Origin: CAYYKD01 sp964471825
GTDB taxonomy: Bacteria; Spirochaetota; GWE2-31-10; CAYYKD01
Reading direction: 5' to 3'
DNA: 64,000 nucleotides
Assembly: GCA_964471825.1 (NCBI GenBank)
Contig: CAYYKD010000011.1
Span: 30,623-94,622, forward strand
Positions within the stretch are counted from its first letter, which is position 1; every line of letters starts with the position of its first letter. Under the pieces are notes generated by a model. The model ran no database searches. It saw only the letters and a program-made list of their open reading frames with translations, and was not told the origin of the DNA. Position numbers and translations under genes: made by a program. Below, in pieces: positions 27,768 to 36,062 of this stretch.

Positions 27768-29120
27768 TTAGTATTGAGAAACCTCTTTGATAAATTTTTT
27801 AAGGAGTTTTTCATTTGTTTTGAAATTACTTTCATCAATGGTCGATCGGTAAAAGTTATACCTGGCTATATTTGCATTTTGATCATATAGTTTTTGGTAA
27901 ATCATCTCTTCTACCTCATTTAAAGGTTGTACAAATATTGTTCCACCTTTTAATTCAAATGTAAACATATCATTTAAGTTTTCTTTATAAAAATCGCTAA
28001 TCTGTTTTTTGGATGGTGCAAAATCTTTAACGGTATCAGATACATAATGCTTAGATACAAGGTCGTAATATGCAAATTCCATTATAGTATTATATTTCAT
28101 CGATTTTGTTATTGATGGATCAATTATTTTATTTGATAGTATCAAATCAAGACTAAGATTATCTGCGAGTGTAAGAAGATCAGAGTATGATGGATTGATT
28201 GATATGGATTTAGTAAGTTCATCTGCGGTCTTAAAGAATTTATCCCGTGTGATAGTTTTATCTTTATATGTAATTACTATGGATTCATCATATTTTCTTT
28301 CCTTAATAATTTCTTTATTAATTCTAAGGTCTTTATCTTTTAATAGTTGTTTGTACCAATTCTCTTCAATCTCTAACATCTTTTTATTGTAGATAGTTTC
28401 ATTTAGCTCCGCATCTGAAATTAACTCATCAATAGAGATGTCTACTGTTCCTGATATCATGATTAAGTGTAACCCGACATTTGTTTCAATAATCTCACTG
28501 CAGGTTATATGGGGAAGTGTTTTTAAAACAATATCGATTTCATCTTCCATTTCTCCAACTTTTACATTTCCAATATATCCGCCATCATTGGCTGTGATAT
28601 CATCAGAATATTTTTTTGCTGCTGCTTTGAAATCATCTAGAGATTTAATAGTCTTTCTTATTGAATTAAGTTGTTTTTTACTTTCATTTATCCGCTCGTC
28701 CACCAAAGTGTCTGTTTTTTTAACTATTTGATATAAGGTGTATTGTTTTTTGTACATGCTGTAGTCGGCTTGATGGATCTTAACTTTGTCATCTACCATT
28801 TTTTTTTGAAGCATGTTGTATGCTATTTTTTGACTTATATCTTTATATTCACCTTGGAGTTCAGCATTATTTATTAGGCCTGATTCCTTTGATTTTTCAG
28901 TTAGAATTTTTTGTAGGGATAATCTTCTTAGCAGATTAAAATAATCTTCGTAATCTTTATATTCCTTTTTCTTAGAGTCATCTAATACATTGAAATATCT
29001 CTTAAACTCACCATACGATATTGATCCGCTATCAAATGTAGATAGCTTTTTATCATTAGTACACCCAATTAAAAATATAACTAAGACTATAATATTTATA
29101 TATTTATATAACTTTTTCAT
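27768..29120 (-). CDS. parvulin-type peptidyl-prolyl isomerase lipoprotein (PrsA/SurA-like)
   Basis: A 450-residue exported lipoprotein; the signal ends VIFLIGCTND with the lipidated Cys near 20. The central region (about 125-235) contains a rotamase domain: FKAAAKKYSDDITANDGGYIG is the conserved parvulin segment and GLHLIMISG the last strand. Helical regions before and after resemble the chaperone lobes of SurA/PrsA. It probably helps fold envelope or outer-membrane proteins. It heads the operon with murI and rsgA and has a good promoter 29 bases upstream. Confidence 0.85.
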   Translation of the reverse strand: MKKLYKYINIIVLVIFLIGCTNDKKLSTFDSGSISYGEFKRYFNVLDDSKKKEYKDYEDYFNLLRRLSLQKILTEKSKESGLINNAELQGEYKDISQKIAYNMLQKKMVDDKVKIHQADYSMYKKQYTLYQIVKKTDTLVDERINESKKQLNSIRKTIKSLDDFKAAAKKYSDDITANDGGYIGNVKVGEMEDEIDIVLKTLPHITCSEIIETNVGLHLIMISGTVDISIDELISDAELNETIYNKKMLEIEENWYKQLLKDKDLRINKEIIKERKYDESIVITYKDKTITRDKFFKTADELTKSISINPSYSDLLTLADNLSLDLILSNKIIDPSITKSMKYNTIMEFAYYDLVSKHYVSDTVKDFAPSKKQISDFYKENLNDMFTFELKGGTIFVQPLNEVEEMIYQKLYDQNANIARYNFYRSTIDESNFKTNEKLLKKFIKEVSQY

Positions 29121-29148
29121 AAAACCCCTTCAATACAGTATTATTCTA

Positions 29149-29177
29149 TTTATAATAAATATTCGTGGATTATGCAA
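29149..29177 (-). promoter_or_regulatory. sigma-70-type promoter of the PPIase-murI-rsgA operon
   Basis: On the minus strand, TTGCAT (29177-29172) and TATAAA (29154-29149) with a 17-base spacer. The predicted leader is about 20 bases. Confidence 0.5.
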
Positions 29178-29286
29178 TAGGCTAAAAAATTTTTTTCTTT
29201 TATCTTTTTCTTTTATCTTTGAATCATTTTTTAATAATCATTTTCTAATTAGTCTGTGTTAATGTTAAAAAGTGATTTACTTCAGT

Positions 29287-29318
29287 TATCAAATATGTTA
29301 TATATCAAATATGTCATA
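29287..29318. repeat. 16-bp tandem direct repeat upstream of a secreted-protein gene
   Basis: TATCAAATATGTTATA (29287-29302) is followed at once by TATCAAATATGTCATA (29303-29318), differing at one base. It lies 36 bases before the next start codon, over the likely promoter region, so it could be a two-site operator or a chance A/T-rich duplication. The rest of the 233-base intergenic region holds the operon promoter on the minus strand and a short CTTTTATCTTT duplication near 29200. Confidence 0.5.
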
Positions 29319-29353
29319 TAATAAATTAACTTATCGAGAAAAAAGGAGTTGAT

Positions 29354-30214
29354 TTGAAAATATTTTTTTTAACTAAAAAAACTTTTTTAATGTTTATTTC
29401 AATTACTATTTCACTTAATATCAATGTAATTTACGCTCAGAGTTTAAATGTTGATGACATTTTTACTGTTGAGCAAAAAACACTTGTTTTAACAGGTGAG
29501 TTTATATCAAGAATGTATTTAAAACATAATCCGGTAGGTGAGAATACCGATATTCGAATTCAAATTCCAATTACAAAATATACTTCGGAAGATTATTCTA
29601 ACTATGAGATGATTTGCGATGAAAGGGCATTTATCCCTTATAAATTAGATTCAAAAACCAGGCTCTCTGTCTATAATACTTTATTAGGTTTTTCAAAGTT
29701 AAAAGGTACAGAATATTGGACTTTTAATGGGAATAAAAAAGTAACTTTTATAGTTGATAGTTCTACAATTGATGATCGTAAAAAAAGAAATAGTATACCT
29801 GATTATGAGTCTTTTCTTGTCGAAAACTATAGAAAATCCTATTTTCAACAGATGGATAATAAGTTTGGAAAGTTAGTTTACATAAACGATCTTTTTGTAG
29901 ATGGAGATAATTTTGTTTCAATCAGTTCAACAGCAGATCCAATTTTTCCTATAGTTAGAGCAGGCGAGTTCAAAAGTATTATTTTTTTAATGTATGATGA
30001 TAAGAATAGTGGTTTTTTCTATTATGCTGCAAGTGTAATGCGTATCAGAAATGATTTAATTCTTAAGAGTGGAAAGCTTTACAATACAACTTTTTCTAAT
30101 CGATTAAGAGGGGCTAATATTCATTTATTTAAACTTCTTGGGGTAGACAGAAGTGATAAGATTGTAACATGGGATACAAAGAAATTAAAAGAAGGATATT
30201 ATAGAAATTTCTAG
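29354..30214 (+). CDS. secreted protein of unknown function
   Basis: A 286-residue protein that I do not recognise with confidence. A signal peptide (about 1-29, ending VIYAQS) is clear. The mature part is mixed alpha/beta without repeats or Cys motifs; it contains a central YWTFNGNKKVTFIVDSS segment and ends in a basic region. The start is TTG 29354, preceded by AAGGAG. The family may be restricted to spirochaetes, judging by the neighbourhood, which is an inference. A glycosyltransferase gene follows 16 bases after the stop. Confidence 0.6.
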   Translation: MKIFFLTKKTFLMFISITISLNINVIYAQSLNVDDIFTVEQKTLVLTGEFISRMYLKHNPVGENTDIRIQIPITKYTSEDYSNYEMICDERAFIPYKLDSKTRLSVYNTLLGFSKLKGTEYWTFNGNKKVTFIVDSSTIDDRKKRNSIPDYESFLVENYRKSYFQQMDNKFGKLVYINDLFVDGDNFVSISSTADPIFPIVRAGEFKSIIFLMYDDKNSGFFYYAASVMRIRNDLILKSGKLYNTTFSNRLRGANIHLFKLLGVDRSDKIVTWDTKKLKEGYYRNF

Positions 30215-30230
30215 AATTAAGGGATATTAA

Positions 30231-31136
30231 ATGGATCGAGATTTAAGTGAACTTGTTTTTCATATACCTGTAAGAATTGATACGGATGACAGGTTGAATA
30301 ATCTCTTAATAACTGTTAATTTTCTTTCTAAAAACTTTCCGGACTCAAAAATCCAGGTTGTTGAAGATAGTTTAGAACCCTCATTAAAACATATATTTGA
30401 AAAATCTCCTAATGTTGAATATTTATTTATACATGGTGAAGAACGATTTTCAAAGTCGCGTACTATAAACTATGGTTTGAGTAAGACGAACTGTAAGTTT
30501 TTTTGTGTGTATGATGCGGATGTACTCATAACTCCTGCTGCAGTGTATAAATCAATTGAAATTTTGTTAAAAAAGGATGTAGCAGTAATCCTACCTCACA
30601 ATGGTGTGTTTGTAAATGTTATCGGTGAGACAAAGAGATATGTTGCAGAGAAACTTGATATTAATTCAATTAAATATTTTAATAGAATATCAATAAAACC
30701 ATTAAACAAAGATCTTAGATTGTACTATATACCTAGTGGAGTTGTTATTTTTGATAGAGAGACGCTTAAGTTGGCTGGCGGTTATCATAGAATGATGGTA
30801 TCATATGGGTGGGAAGATATTGAAATTTTAAAGAGATTATCAAGAATTGGCTATGATTATTTTAGTCTGTACGGTTACAATGTTATTCATTTAGATCATG
30901 CTAGGGGAGTTGATTCAAAACCGGGTGAGTATTTTAACATTAACAAAGGGATTTTTAATAAAACAATTAAATTAAAAGGTGATGAATTCTTTGAATATCT
31001 TAAGACAGATATTGGTGCGGATAGTCAAATTATCAATAAAATCAAAAAAAAGTCTTTCTTTTTTACTTTTTTTACTTTTAGCAAGATACGATTTATTTTA
31101 CAGAGAATATACTGCAAATTTTTTATTCTTAAATAG
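30231..31136 (+). CDS. galactosyltransferase-like family-2/27 glycosyltransferase
   Basis: A 301-residue cytoplasmic glycosyltransferase with a GT-A fold. HIPVRIDTDDRLNNL is the nucleotide-binding start, YDADVLI supplies the DxD-type metal site and SYGWEDIEILKRL is the WED motif near the acceptor site, as in polypeptide and beta-1,4 galactosyltransferases. YNVIHLDHARG follows, carrying a His typical of the metal site. A strongly basic and aromatic C-terminus could associate with the membrane. The target glycan is unknown. It is probably co-transcribed with the secreted protein upstream. Confidence 0.72.
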   Translation: MDRDLSELVFHIPVRIDTDDRLNNLLITVNFLSKNFPDSKIQVVEDSLEPSLKHIFEKSPNVEYLFIHGEERFSKSRTINYGLSKTNCKFFCVYDADVLITPAAVYKSIEILLKKDVAVILPHNGVFVNVIGETKRYVAEKLDINSIKYFNRISIKPLNKDLRLYYIPSGVVIFDRETLKLAGGYHRMMVSYGWEDIEILKRLSRIGYDYFSLYGYNVIHLDHARGVDSKPGEYFNINKGIFNKTIKLKGDEFFEYLKTDIGADSQIINKIKKKSFFFTFFTFSKIRFILQRIYCKFFILK

Positions 31137-31259
31137 AGCTTATTGAATAACCGTCTTTTTGTCATGTTTTTATTGATTCGACAATAAAAAAAAATCGAAG
31201 AAAATTCAAAAGTAATTCTTACTAGAGCTTCGGTATTTTTCCGATATTTTTTCGATATT

Positions 31260-32494
31260 TTAGTTTAATGAGTTGTTGATGTTAATTATATCATCTATCC
31301 CTTCACGAAGTTTCATATTTTTCTTGCATATTTCAAGACTTTTTTTTGCCGGTGTATAGGTTGGGTCGTTAATTAATATAGTGTTTAAGATGTCAAATGC
31401 TTCACTGTATTGCCCTGTGTTCATCAATCTGACAGCATTTACATATAAGCCGGTTAAAGTAATCATTTTTTTCTCTCTTCCAAAATCTCCTAGTTTCAAT
31501 GAGGCCGATACACTAAACCTGAATAGGTCTGAAAAATCAGGGTTATATATCATTGTAACACTAAAATCATCAAATTTTATATTCATACCAATTGAAAATG
31601 TCGGATTTGATTTAATAACAAATCCGCCGATGAACGAAGTGTACTTTGTGAAATACACTTCAAATCCTGATTTAACATTCCAGTTTTTATAGGTTAATAA
31701 GGAATAATTGAAAAGCATCTCAACATCAATGCTCATTATTAAGATCTCTATTGGTTTATATGAAATACCTATGTTGAATGAAGTAGGTGGTGGTTCATCT
31801 CTAACAAATGGGCCAAGGTTTTTTACTGTAAAACCTACAGAAAAGTTTTTCTCATTTTTATTATAACCTTTTAAAAAATTAAACCTTGTTAAAAATCCTA
31901 TATCGAAAACTATACCGACTGATGATTGTCCTGCATAAATTGAGTCAGGAATACCATAGACAAAGAGTTTAACATTTGCACCGGCTGATAGGCCGAAAAA
32001 ATCATAGTTTCTTAAGAAGTTATAAGAGAAGTTAAAGGTATAAACAGAATAGTTGATAATACCGGACCCGGTTATTATTCCAAATGAATCATATTTATCA
32101 AATGGTATGTATAGAACCCTTGCTCCAAAACCAAATCCAAGATCATTAAATCGCATTGTAAATGCAAGAGTATTGTAATTAACATCTTATTATGACTAAA
32201 AAATAACTCTGTAAATTGAAGACTTGAGGTTCCGGCAGGATTGTTTTCCAGGGTATTTATATCATCTGCAATAGCTGTAAATGCACCGGCGAAGCCGGTA
32301 TCCCTTCCTCCATAACTCATGTTAAGAAAAGGGAAAAAGTTAGTTCCATAATCACCGGAAATTTGCAGAAATGCTTTCTCAATATTTAGATAGCCCTGAA
32401 GAAAGTTATTCTCAAAATCATCTGATTCAATGTCAGCATTAAAAAGAGTAAAAAAAATTAATATGTATATAAAATATTTGTATCGTTTCATCAT
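31260..32494 (-). pseudogene. UPF0164-type outer-membrane protein, split by a frameshift
   Basis: Two overlapping frames (32494 down to about 32075, then 32156 and its upstream extension down to 31260) make one exported protein. The first half has a signal peptide and the UPF0164 hallmark YGGRDTGFAGAFTAIADDI with NPAGTSSL. The second begins NYNTLAFTMRFNDLGFGFG, the expected continuation, and runs as a FadL/PorV-like barrel to about 30 residues before a C-terminal TPR-like helix pair. The frames switch near 32175-32186, with one base missing. Both halves are otherwise intact, so a sequence error or a very recent mutation is likely. A TTG at 32527 is an alternative start. Confidence 0.75.
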
Positions 32495-32563
32495 GTTAAT
32501 TATATATACTATTATCGAATAATTCAAGAAGAATTAAAGAGATATAAAAAATTAAAAATATTA

Positions 32564-32591
32564 TTGACAAATAACGGTTGCTATGATAAAA
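32564..32591 (+). promoter_or_regulatory. promoter of the tRNA-Cys/tRNA-Leu unit
   Basis: A consensus TTGACA (32564-32569), then a weaker ATAAAA (32586-32591) after 16 bases. The predicted start lies about eight bases before tRNA-Cys, as is normal for tRNA operons. Confidence 0.5.
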
Positions 32592-32605
32592 GTCCATACA
32601 AATAT

Positions 32606-32676
32606 GGCAACGTCGCCAAGTGGTAAGGCCGAGGTCTGCAAAATCTCTACCGGCGGTTCGAGTCCGCCCGTCGCCT
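32606..32676 (+). tRNA. tRNA-Cys (anticodon GCA)
   Basis: A 71-base cloverleaf. The anticodon stem GAGGT/ATCTC encloses the loop CTGCAAA with anticodon GCA. The T arm is GGCGG-TTCGAGT-CCGCC and the D arm contains AGTGGTAA. The acceptor GGCAACG pairs with CGTCGCC except for an A-C mismatch at position 4-69. The discriminator is T; no CCA is encoded. First of two tRNAs in one unit. Confidence 0.93.
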
Positions 32677-32684
32677 TTAGAAAA

Positions 32685-32726
32685 CTACAGAAATTTTTCT
32701 GTAGGAAATTGTAGAAACAATTTCCT
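32685..32726 (+). other. two tandem hairpins in the tRNA spacer
   Basis: Between the tRNAs, CTACAGAAA/TTTCTGTAG (32685-32704, 9-bp stem, 2-base loop) is followed by AGGAAATTGT/ACAATTTCCT (32703-32726, 10-bp stem, 4-base loop). They share two bases, so they cannot both form fully. No T tract follows, which makes terminators unlikely; processing signals for the precursor are possible. Confidence 0.6.
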
Positions 32727-32811
32727 GCCCCGGTGGTGGAAATGGTAGACACAAGGGACTTAAAATCCCTCGGACTAATACTCCGTACCGGTTCAAGTCC
32801 GGTCCAGGGCA
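32727..32811 (+). tRNA. tRNA-Leu (anticodon TAA)
   Basis: An 85-base type II tRNA. The anticodon stem AGGGA/TCCCT encloses CTTAAAA with anticodon TAA; the long variable arm is CGGACTAATACTCCG; the T arm is ACCGG-TTCAAGT-CCGGT. The acceptor GCCCCGG pairs with CCAGGGC except for a C-A mismatch at the fifth pair. The discriminator is A, as expected for leucine. No CCA is encoded. A terminator begins at the next base. Confidence 0.93.
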
Positions 32812-32848
32812 AAATGAGAGCTGTGCATACGGCTCTCATTTCTTTTTA
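32812..32848 (+). terminator. intrinsic terminator of the tRNA unit
   Basis: AAATGAGAGC (32812-32821) pairs perfectly with GCTCTCATTT (32832-32841) around a 10-base loop, followed by CTTTTT. It starts immediately after the tRNA-Leu discriminator. Confidence 0.85.
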
Positions 32849-32885
32849 GTATATTAGTTTTTTCAAATATGTTGAATATAGAAAA

Positions 32886-32927
32886 ATTAATATAGATATT
32901 ATTAATATAGATAATATTAATATAGAG
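32886..32927. repeat. three tandem copies of a 15-bp A/T-rich unit
   Basis: ATTAATATAGATATT (32886-32900), ATTAATATAGATAAT (32901-32915) and the partial ATTAATATAGAG (32916-32927). It lies in the 313-base gene-free region between tRNA-Leu and the M23 peptidase gene, which otherwise holds only the tRNA terminator and the promoter at 33007. The unit could be an upstream A/T-rich element or slippage. Confidence 0.7.
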
Positions 32928-33006
32928 CCTAATTAGAGCATTTGTAATTTTTTCTTGGTTTATAAATGAATAATCAAAAAAATATCTAACGCATTAAATT
33001 AAATAT

Positions 33007-33035
33007 TTGACTTTTAATTTGATAAATGATATTAT
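33007..33035 (+). promoter_or_regulatory. sigma-70-type promoter of the M23-bactofilin-YaaR-RicT operon
   Basis: TTGACT (33007-33012) and TATTAT (33030-33035) with a 17-base spacer; leader of about 83 bases. Confidence 0.6.
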
Positions 33036-33124
33036 TTAATGAGATTTTTCAATTGTTTATTGTTATTTAGTTATTTTTATTGAAGAATATTTGCGTGTAA
33101 AGTTAACTTATGAGGTAATAGCTA

Positions 33125-34156
33125 ATGAAAAAAGCAAGTAATGTTAAAAAAACAGAACAGAAACTTTTAGTATTTTTTATAAATTTAATCTCCTTTATTG
33201 CGAGAATTATTAAAACATTTTTTAAGTTCTTAATGGATACAGGTAATCAAAAAGTAACAGTTATGTTGATCCCGCACTCTGAGAAAAGGGTGTTTACCAG
33301 AAGAATAAATTTGTTTATTTTATTTACTGTAACATTTTTCATAATAGGTATAACAACCGTTATGGTTGTCTATGGTTTAGATATTAAGTCAAGATGGGAA
33401 AAATACACAACTTTAGATAAGCAGAGTAAAAAACATGAAGAAATGTCAGGTGCATACAGAGAGATGGTTGATCAGATACTTACTAAACACTCTGTTTTTA
33501 GTAATAAATTAGTGTCTTTATTATCCCTTATTGATAGCCCCGGAGTAAAATTATTAAAAAGTACATATAGTGATGGAAATTCTCAAGGTGGTGTACCAAA
33601 CACTGTTGAGTTGTCGGGAGTAACAGAATATGAAAAATTAAAATATGATGTTGAGTTGCTCCTGTCTGATTATAATATCTCCGGTGAAGCATTTGATCAT
33701 ATTAGACAGATAGTTAAGAACTATAACAAAATTCTGCAAGATATGCCATATGGATCACCTGTTAGAAATGTAAGGTGTATTATCACTTCAACTTTTGGAT
33801 TTAGGATTCATCCTATAACTAAAGCTCTAGATATGCATACCGGTATTGACCTTGCACAGCAACCGGGAACTCCGATTGTTGTTACTCAAGATGGAACCGT
33901 AGAAAAAGTTGATTGGAATGGAACAGGTTATGGTTGGTACTGCAAAGTCTCGCATAAGCTTGGATATTCTACACTTTATGCTCATATGCGATCACAACCG
34001 ATAGTCAAACCCGGTCAAAAAGTAAAACGAGGACAGATTGTTGGTTATATGGGAGCTACAGGGGTAACAACAGGGACACATCTTCACTATGAAGTTCGTC
34101 TAGGAAATAATTTATTAGACCCATGGCCTTTTGTAACAGGTATAGATAGATTTTAA
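33125..34156 (+). CDS. M23 (LytM) peptidoglycan endopeptidase, membrane-anchored
   Basis: A 343-residue protein. A basic N-terminal region precedes one membrane helix (about 58-82), then a helical, probably coiled stretch (about 90-205) and a LytM domain (about 215-335). The metal-site motifs are complete: DMHTGIDLA (His and Asp), YAHM and THLHYEV (HxH). The segment VKPGQKVKRGQIVGYMG is also typical. It should cut peptide cross-links in the periplasm, or act as an EnvC-like regulator if inactive, which the intact motif argues against. The bactofilin gene 22 bases downstream fits the M23-bactofilin pairing known from cell-shape loci. Confidence 0.92.
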   Translation: MKKASNVKKTEQKLLVFFINLISFIARIIKTFFKFLMDTGNQKVTVMLIPHSEKRVFTRRINLFILFTVTFFIIGITTVMVVYGLDIKSRWEKYTTLDKQSKKHEEMSGAYREMVDQILTKHSVFSNKLVSLLSLIDSPGVKLLKSTYSDGNSQGGVPNTVELSGVTEYEKLKYDVELLLSDYNISGEAFDHIRQIVKNYNKILQDMPYGSPVRNVRCIITSTFGFRIHPITKALDMHTGIDLAQQPGTPIVVTQDGTVEKVDWNGTGYGWYCKVSHKLGYSTLYAHMRSQPIVKPGQKVKRGQIVGYMGATGVTTGTHLHYEVRLGNNLLDPWPFVTGIDRF

Positions 34157-34178
34157 TTATTCAAATAAGGATTTTTTC

Positions 34179-34559
34179 ATGCCTCATGATATATCAATAA
34201 ATACAATTATAGGTGAGAATACATTTATTAAAGGCGAAATTAAAATTAATGGAACCTTAAGAATTGATGGTGGTTTTCTAGGTAATATTTCATCTCAAGG
34301 TAGGGTTTACATAGGAAAAAATGGTAAAGTTGAAGGTGAATTATTCTCTAAAATAATTACTGTTGGCGGCGTAGTAAAAGGAAATTTATATGCAGATGGA
34401 AAAGTTGATATATTAAAGACCGCTCAGATCTACGGAAATATCTTTACATCATCTATAAATATCTCTGATGGTGTAATATTTGATGGCGATTGTAGAGTCT
34501 TAACGGCAAAAGAGATGTCAGAATTGATGATTGCGAAAAAAAAAGAGTTAAACATTTAG
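34179..34559 (+). CDS. bactofilin
   Basis: A 126-residue bactofilin, a polymerising cytoskeletal protein. The short polar N-terminus is followed by regular beta-helix turns with repeating G-x-[ILV]-x-G patterns (FIKGEIKINGTLRIDG, VYIGKNGKVEGEL, VVKGNLYADGKVDI). No membrane segment; in other bacteria the N-terminus binds the membrane and the filament positions envelope enzymes such as the M23 peptidase encoded just upstream. The next gene starts right after its stop. Confidence 0.93.
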   Translation: MPHDISINTIIGENTFIKGEIKINGTLRIDGGFLGNISSQGRVYIGKNGKVEGELFSKIITVGGVVKGNLYADGKVDILKTAQIYGNIFTSSINISDGVIFDGDCRVLTAKEMSELMIAKKKELNI

Positions 34560-35093
34560 ATGTCAAATACTATAGAAAACAAAAGTCTATTCATAAATCC
34601 ATTCTTGATAGGTAAAAGTTCTGTAGGAAAAAACGATCAAGAACTAAAAAAGATAAAAAAGAAATCTGATGCGACTAAAACTGAGTTTAACACACTTTTT
34701 AAATCTGAAATACAAGAGTCGAATATTGAACAAGTAGCTGATGATTCTAGGGTAGATTTAACAGAGATTGAAGAAATGCTTCGTGAAATAGGTGTCTCTG
34801 GCGAAAGTCTAAAAAAAGAACAGACTCTTGAAAATTTTGATTACTATAAAAGATGTATAAAAAAATACCTGTCTAAAGTTTTGGATATTTCTATTTCGGT
34901 TAATAGAGTATCAGTTTTTAAGCGAATAAAGGGGTCCTTTGCCAAAGAGGAAATTGTAAAGATTCATACTAAGGTTATTGATAAAGAGTTGGTTGATTTA
35001 TCAAAACTATTTTTCTCAGAGCAGCGAGAGGCCATGTCAATTATTTCTAAGATAGATAAGATACAAGGCATTTTGATAGATATGAAATTTTAA
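34560..35093 (+). CDS. YaaR-family protein (DUF327)
   Basis: A 177-residue helical protein. After a polar N-terminus, the conserved YaaR region runs from about 60: TEIEEMLREIGVSGESLKKE, NFDYYKRCIKKYLSKVLD and FKRIKGSFAKEEIVKIHTKV. In Firmicutes yaaR lies close to yaaT (ricT), and the same neighbourhood is kept here, supporting a shared function that is not known in detail. Starts at ATG 34560 directly after the bactofilin stop. Confidence 0.8.
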   Translation: MSNTIENKSLFINPFLIGKSSVGKNDQELKKIKKKSDATKTEFNTLFKSEIQESNIEQVADDSRVDLTEIEEMLREIGVSGESLKKEQTLENFDYYKRCIKKYLSKVLDISISVNRVSVFKRIKGSFAKEEIVKIHTKVIDKELVDLSKLFFSEQREAMSIISKIDKIQGILIDMKF

Positions 35094-35113
35094 TATAATT
35101 AAGGTGTAATATA

Positions 35114-36052
35114 ATGGATAATGAATCAATAGATGATTTAGTAAAACTTGAAGATCGTGATATTCAGATAAAAAAGAAAGAGAAAAAGAATAGGAAAATT
35201 GAAGAGGATGATTGTTTTTATAGAGTAAAACTGCTGTATAATAATTATTCCAAAATATGTAAGTGTAAAATACCCCATATAGTTAGAGGTGAATTGCTTG
35301 TACTTTCAACCGAGTATGGTAATGAAATTGGTATTGTTCAAGGAGCATTCAATAATATTGAGGAAATTCAATCCGAAGAAGAGATTATTACGATTGTAAG
35401 AATTTGCAATAAAGATGATCGTGCAAAATATAGATTGAATTTGAAAAAAGAGAAAGAAGCGTATGATGTTACAATAAAAAAAATCAATGAACATAATTTA
35501 AATATGAAATTAATAAATGTTCATTACTTCCTAGAAGAGTCAAAAGTTCTTTTTAATTTTACTGCGGATGGAAGGGTAGATTTTCGAGATCTTGTTAAGG
35601 ATCTTGCTTCGATATTTAAGACTAGGATTGAATTGAGACAGATAGGTGTCCGTGATGAATGTAGAATTATTGGTGGTTATGGTCAATGCGGGAAGTCATT
35701 ATGTTGTTCAGGTATGACAAATGAATTGCAACCGATTACGATTAAAATGGCTAAAGAACAAAATATCACTCTAAACTCACTAAAAATTAGTGGAGTATGT
35801 GGAAGACTTCTTTGCTGTCTTTCATATGAAAATGATACATATATACAAGAGAAAAAGAGATATCCGGAAGAGAACTCGAGAATAAAAGTAAATAATGATT
35901 CATTCTATGTCAATGAGGTAAATATTCAAAGTGGAATTATTAAAATTGTATCACAAAAAGGTGATCGGGTTTTATATGTAAATTCTTCAGAGATTGATTA
36001 CGACTACTCAAAAAAAACAGGCGTTTATTATCCTAAAACAACGGAAGAGTAA
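35114..36052 (+). CDS. ricT: PSP1-domain protein RicT (YaaT)
   Basis: A 312-residue protein whose PSP1 C-terminal domain contains IGGYGQCGKSLCCSGM and MAKEQNITLNSLKISGVCGRLLCCL. These supply six Cys residues in the conserved CGxxLCC and CGRLxCC pattern; in Bacillus such Cys residues bind iron-sulfur clusters in the RicA-RicF-RicT (Y) complex, which guides mRNA processing by RNase Y. RicA and RicF were not seen in this window. An acidic and basic N-terminal extension of about 35 residues precedes the domain. Last gene of the M23 operon; AAGGTG precedes ATG 35114. Confidence 0.9.
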   Translation: MDNESIDDLVKLEDRDIQIKKKEKKNRKIEEDDCFYRVKLLYNNYSKICKCKIPHIVRGELLVLSTEYGNEIGIVQGAFNNIEEIQSEEEIITIVRICNKDDRAKYRLNLKKEKEAYDVTIKKINEHNLNMKLINVHYFLEESKVLFNFTADGRVDFRDLVKDLASIFKTRIELRQIGVRDECRIIGGYGQCGKSLCCSGMTNELQPITIKMAKEQNITLNSLKISGVCGRLLCCLSYENDTYIQEKKRYPEENSRIKVNNDSFYVNEVNIQSGIIKIVSQKGDRVLYVNSSEIDYDYSKKTGVYYPKTTEE

Positions 36053-36062
36053 TTATATAATT

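Noticed and set aside
31137..31259. Terminator TTTTTATTG/CAATAAAAA after the galactosyltransferase gene
   Set aside because: The stem is only A/T pairs apart from one G-C pair and the following bases are A, not T, so it was not listed.
32561..32839. An open reading frame of 92 codons on the minus strand
   Set aside because: It lies across tRNA-Cys, tRNA-Leu and the terminator, which explain the sequence fully.
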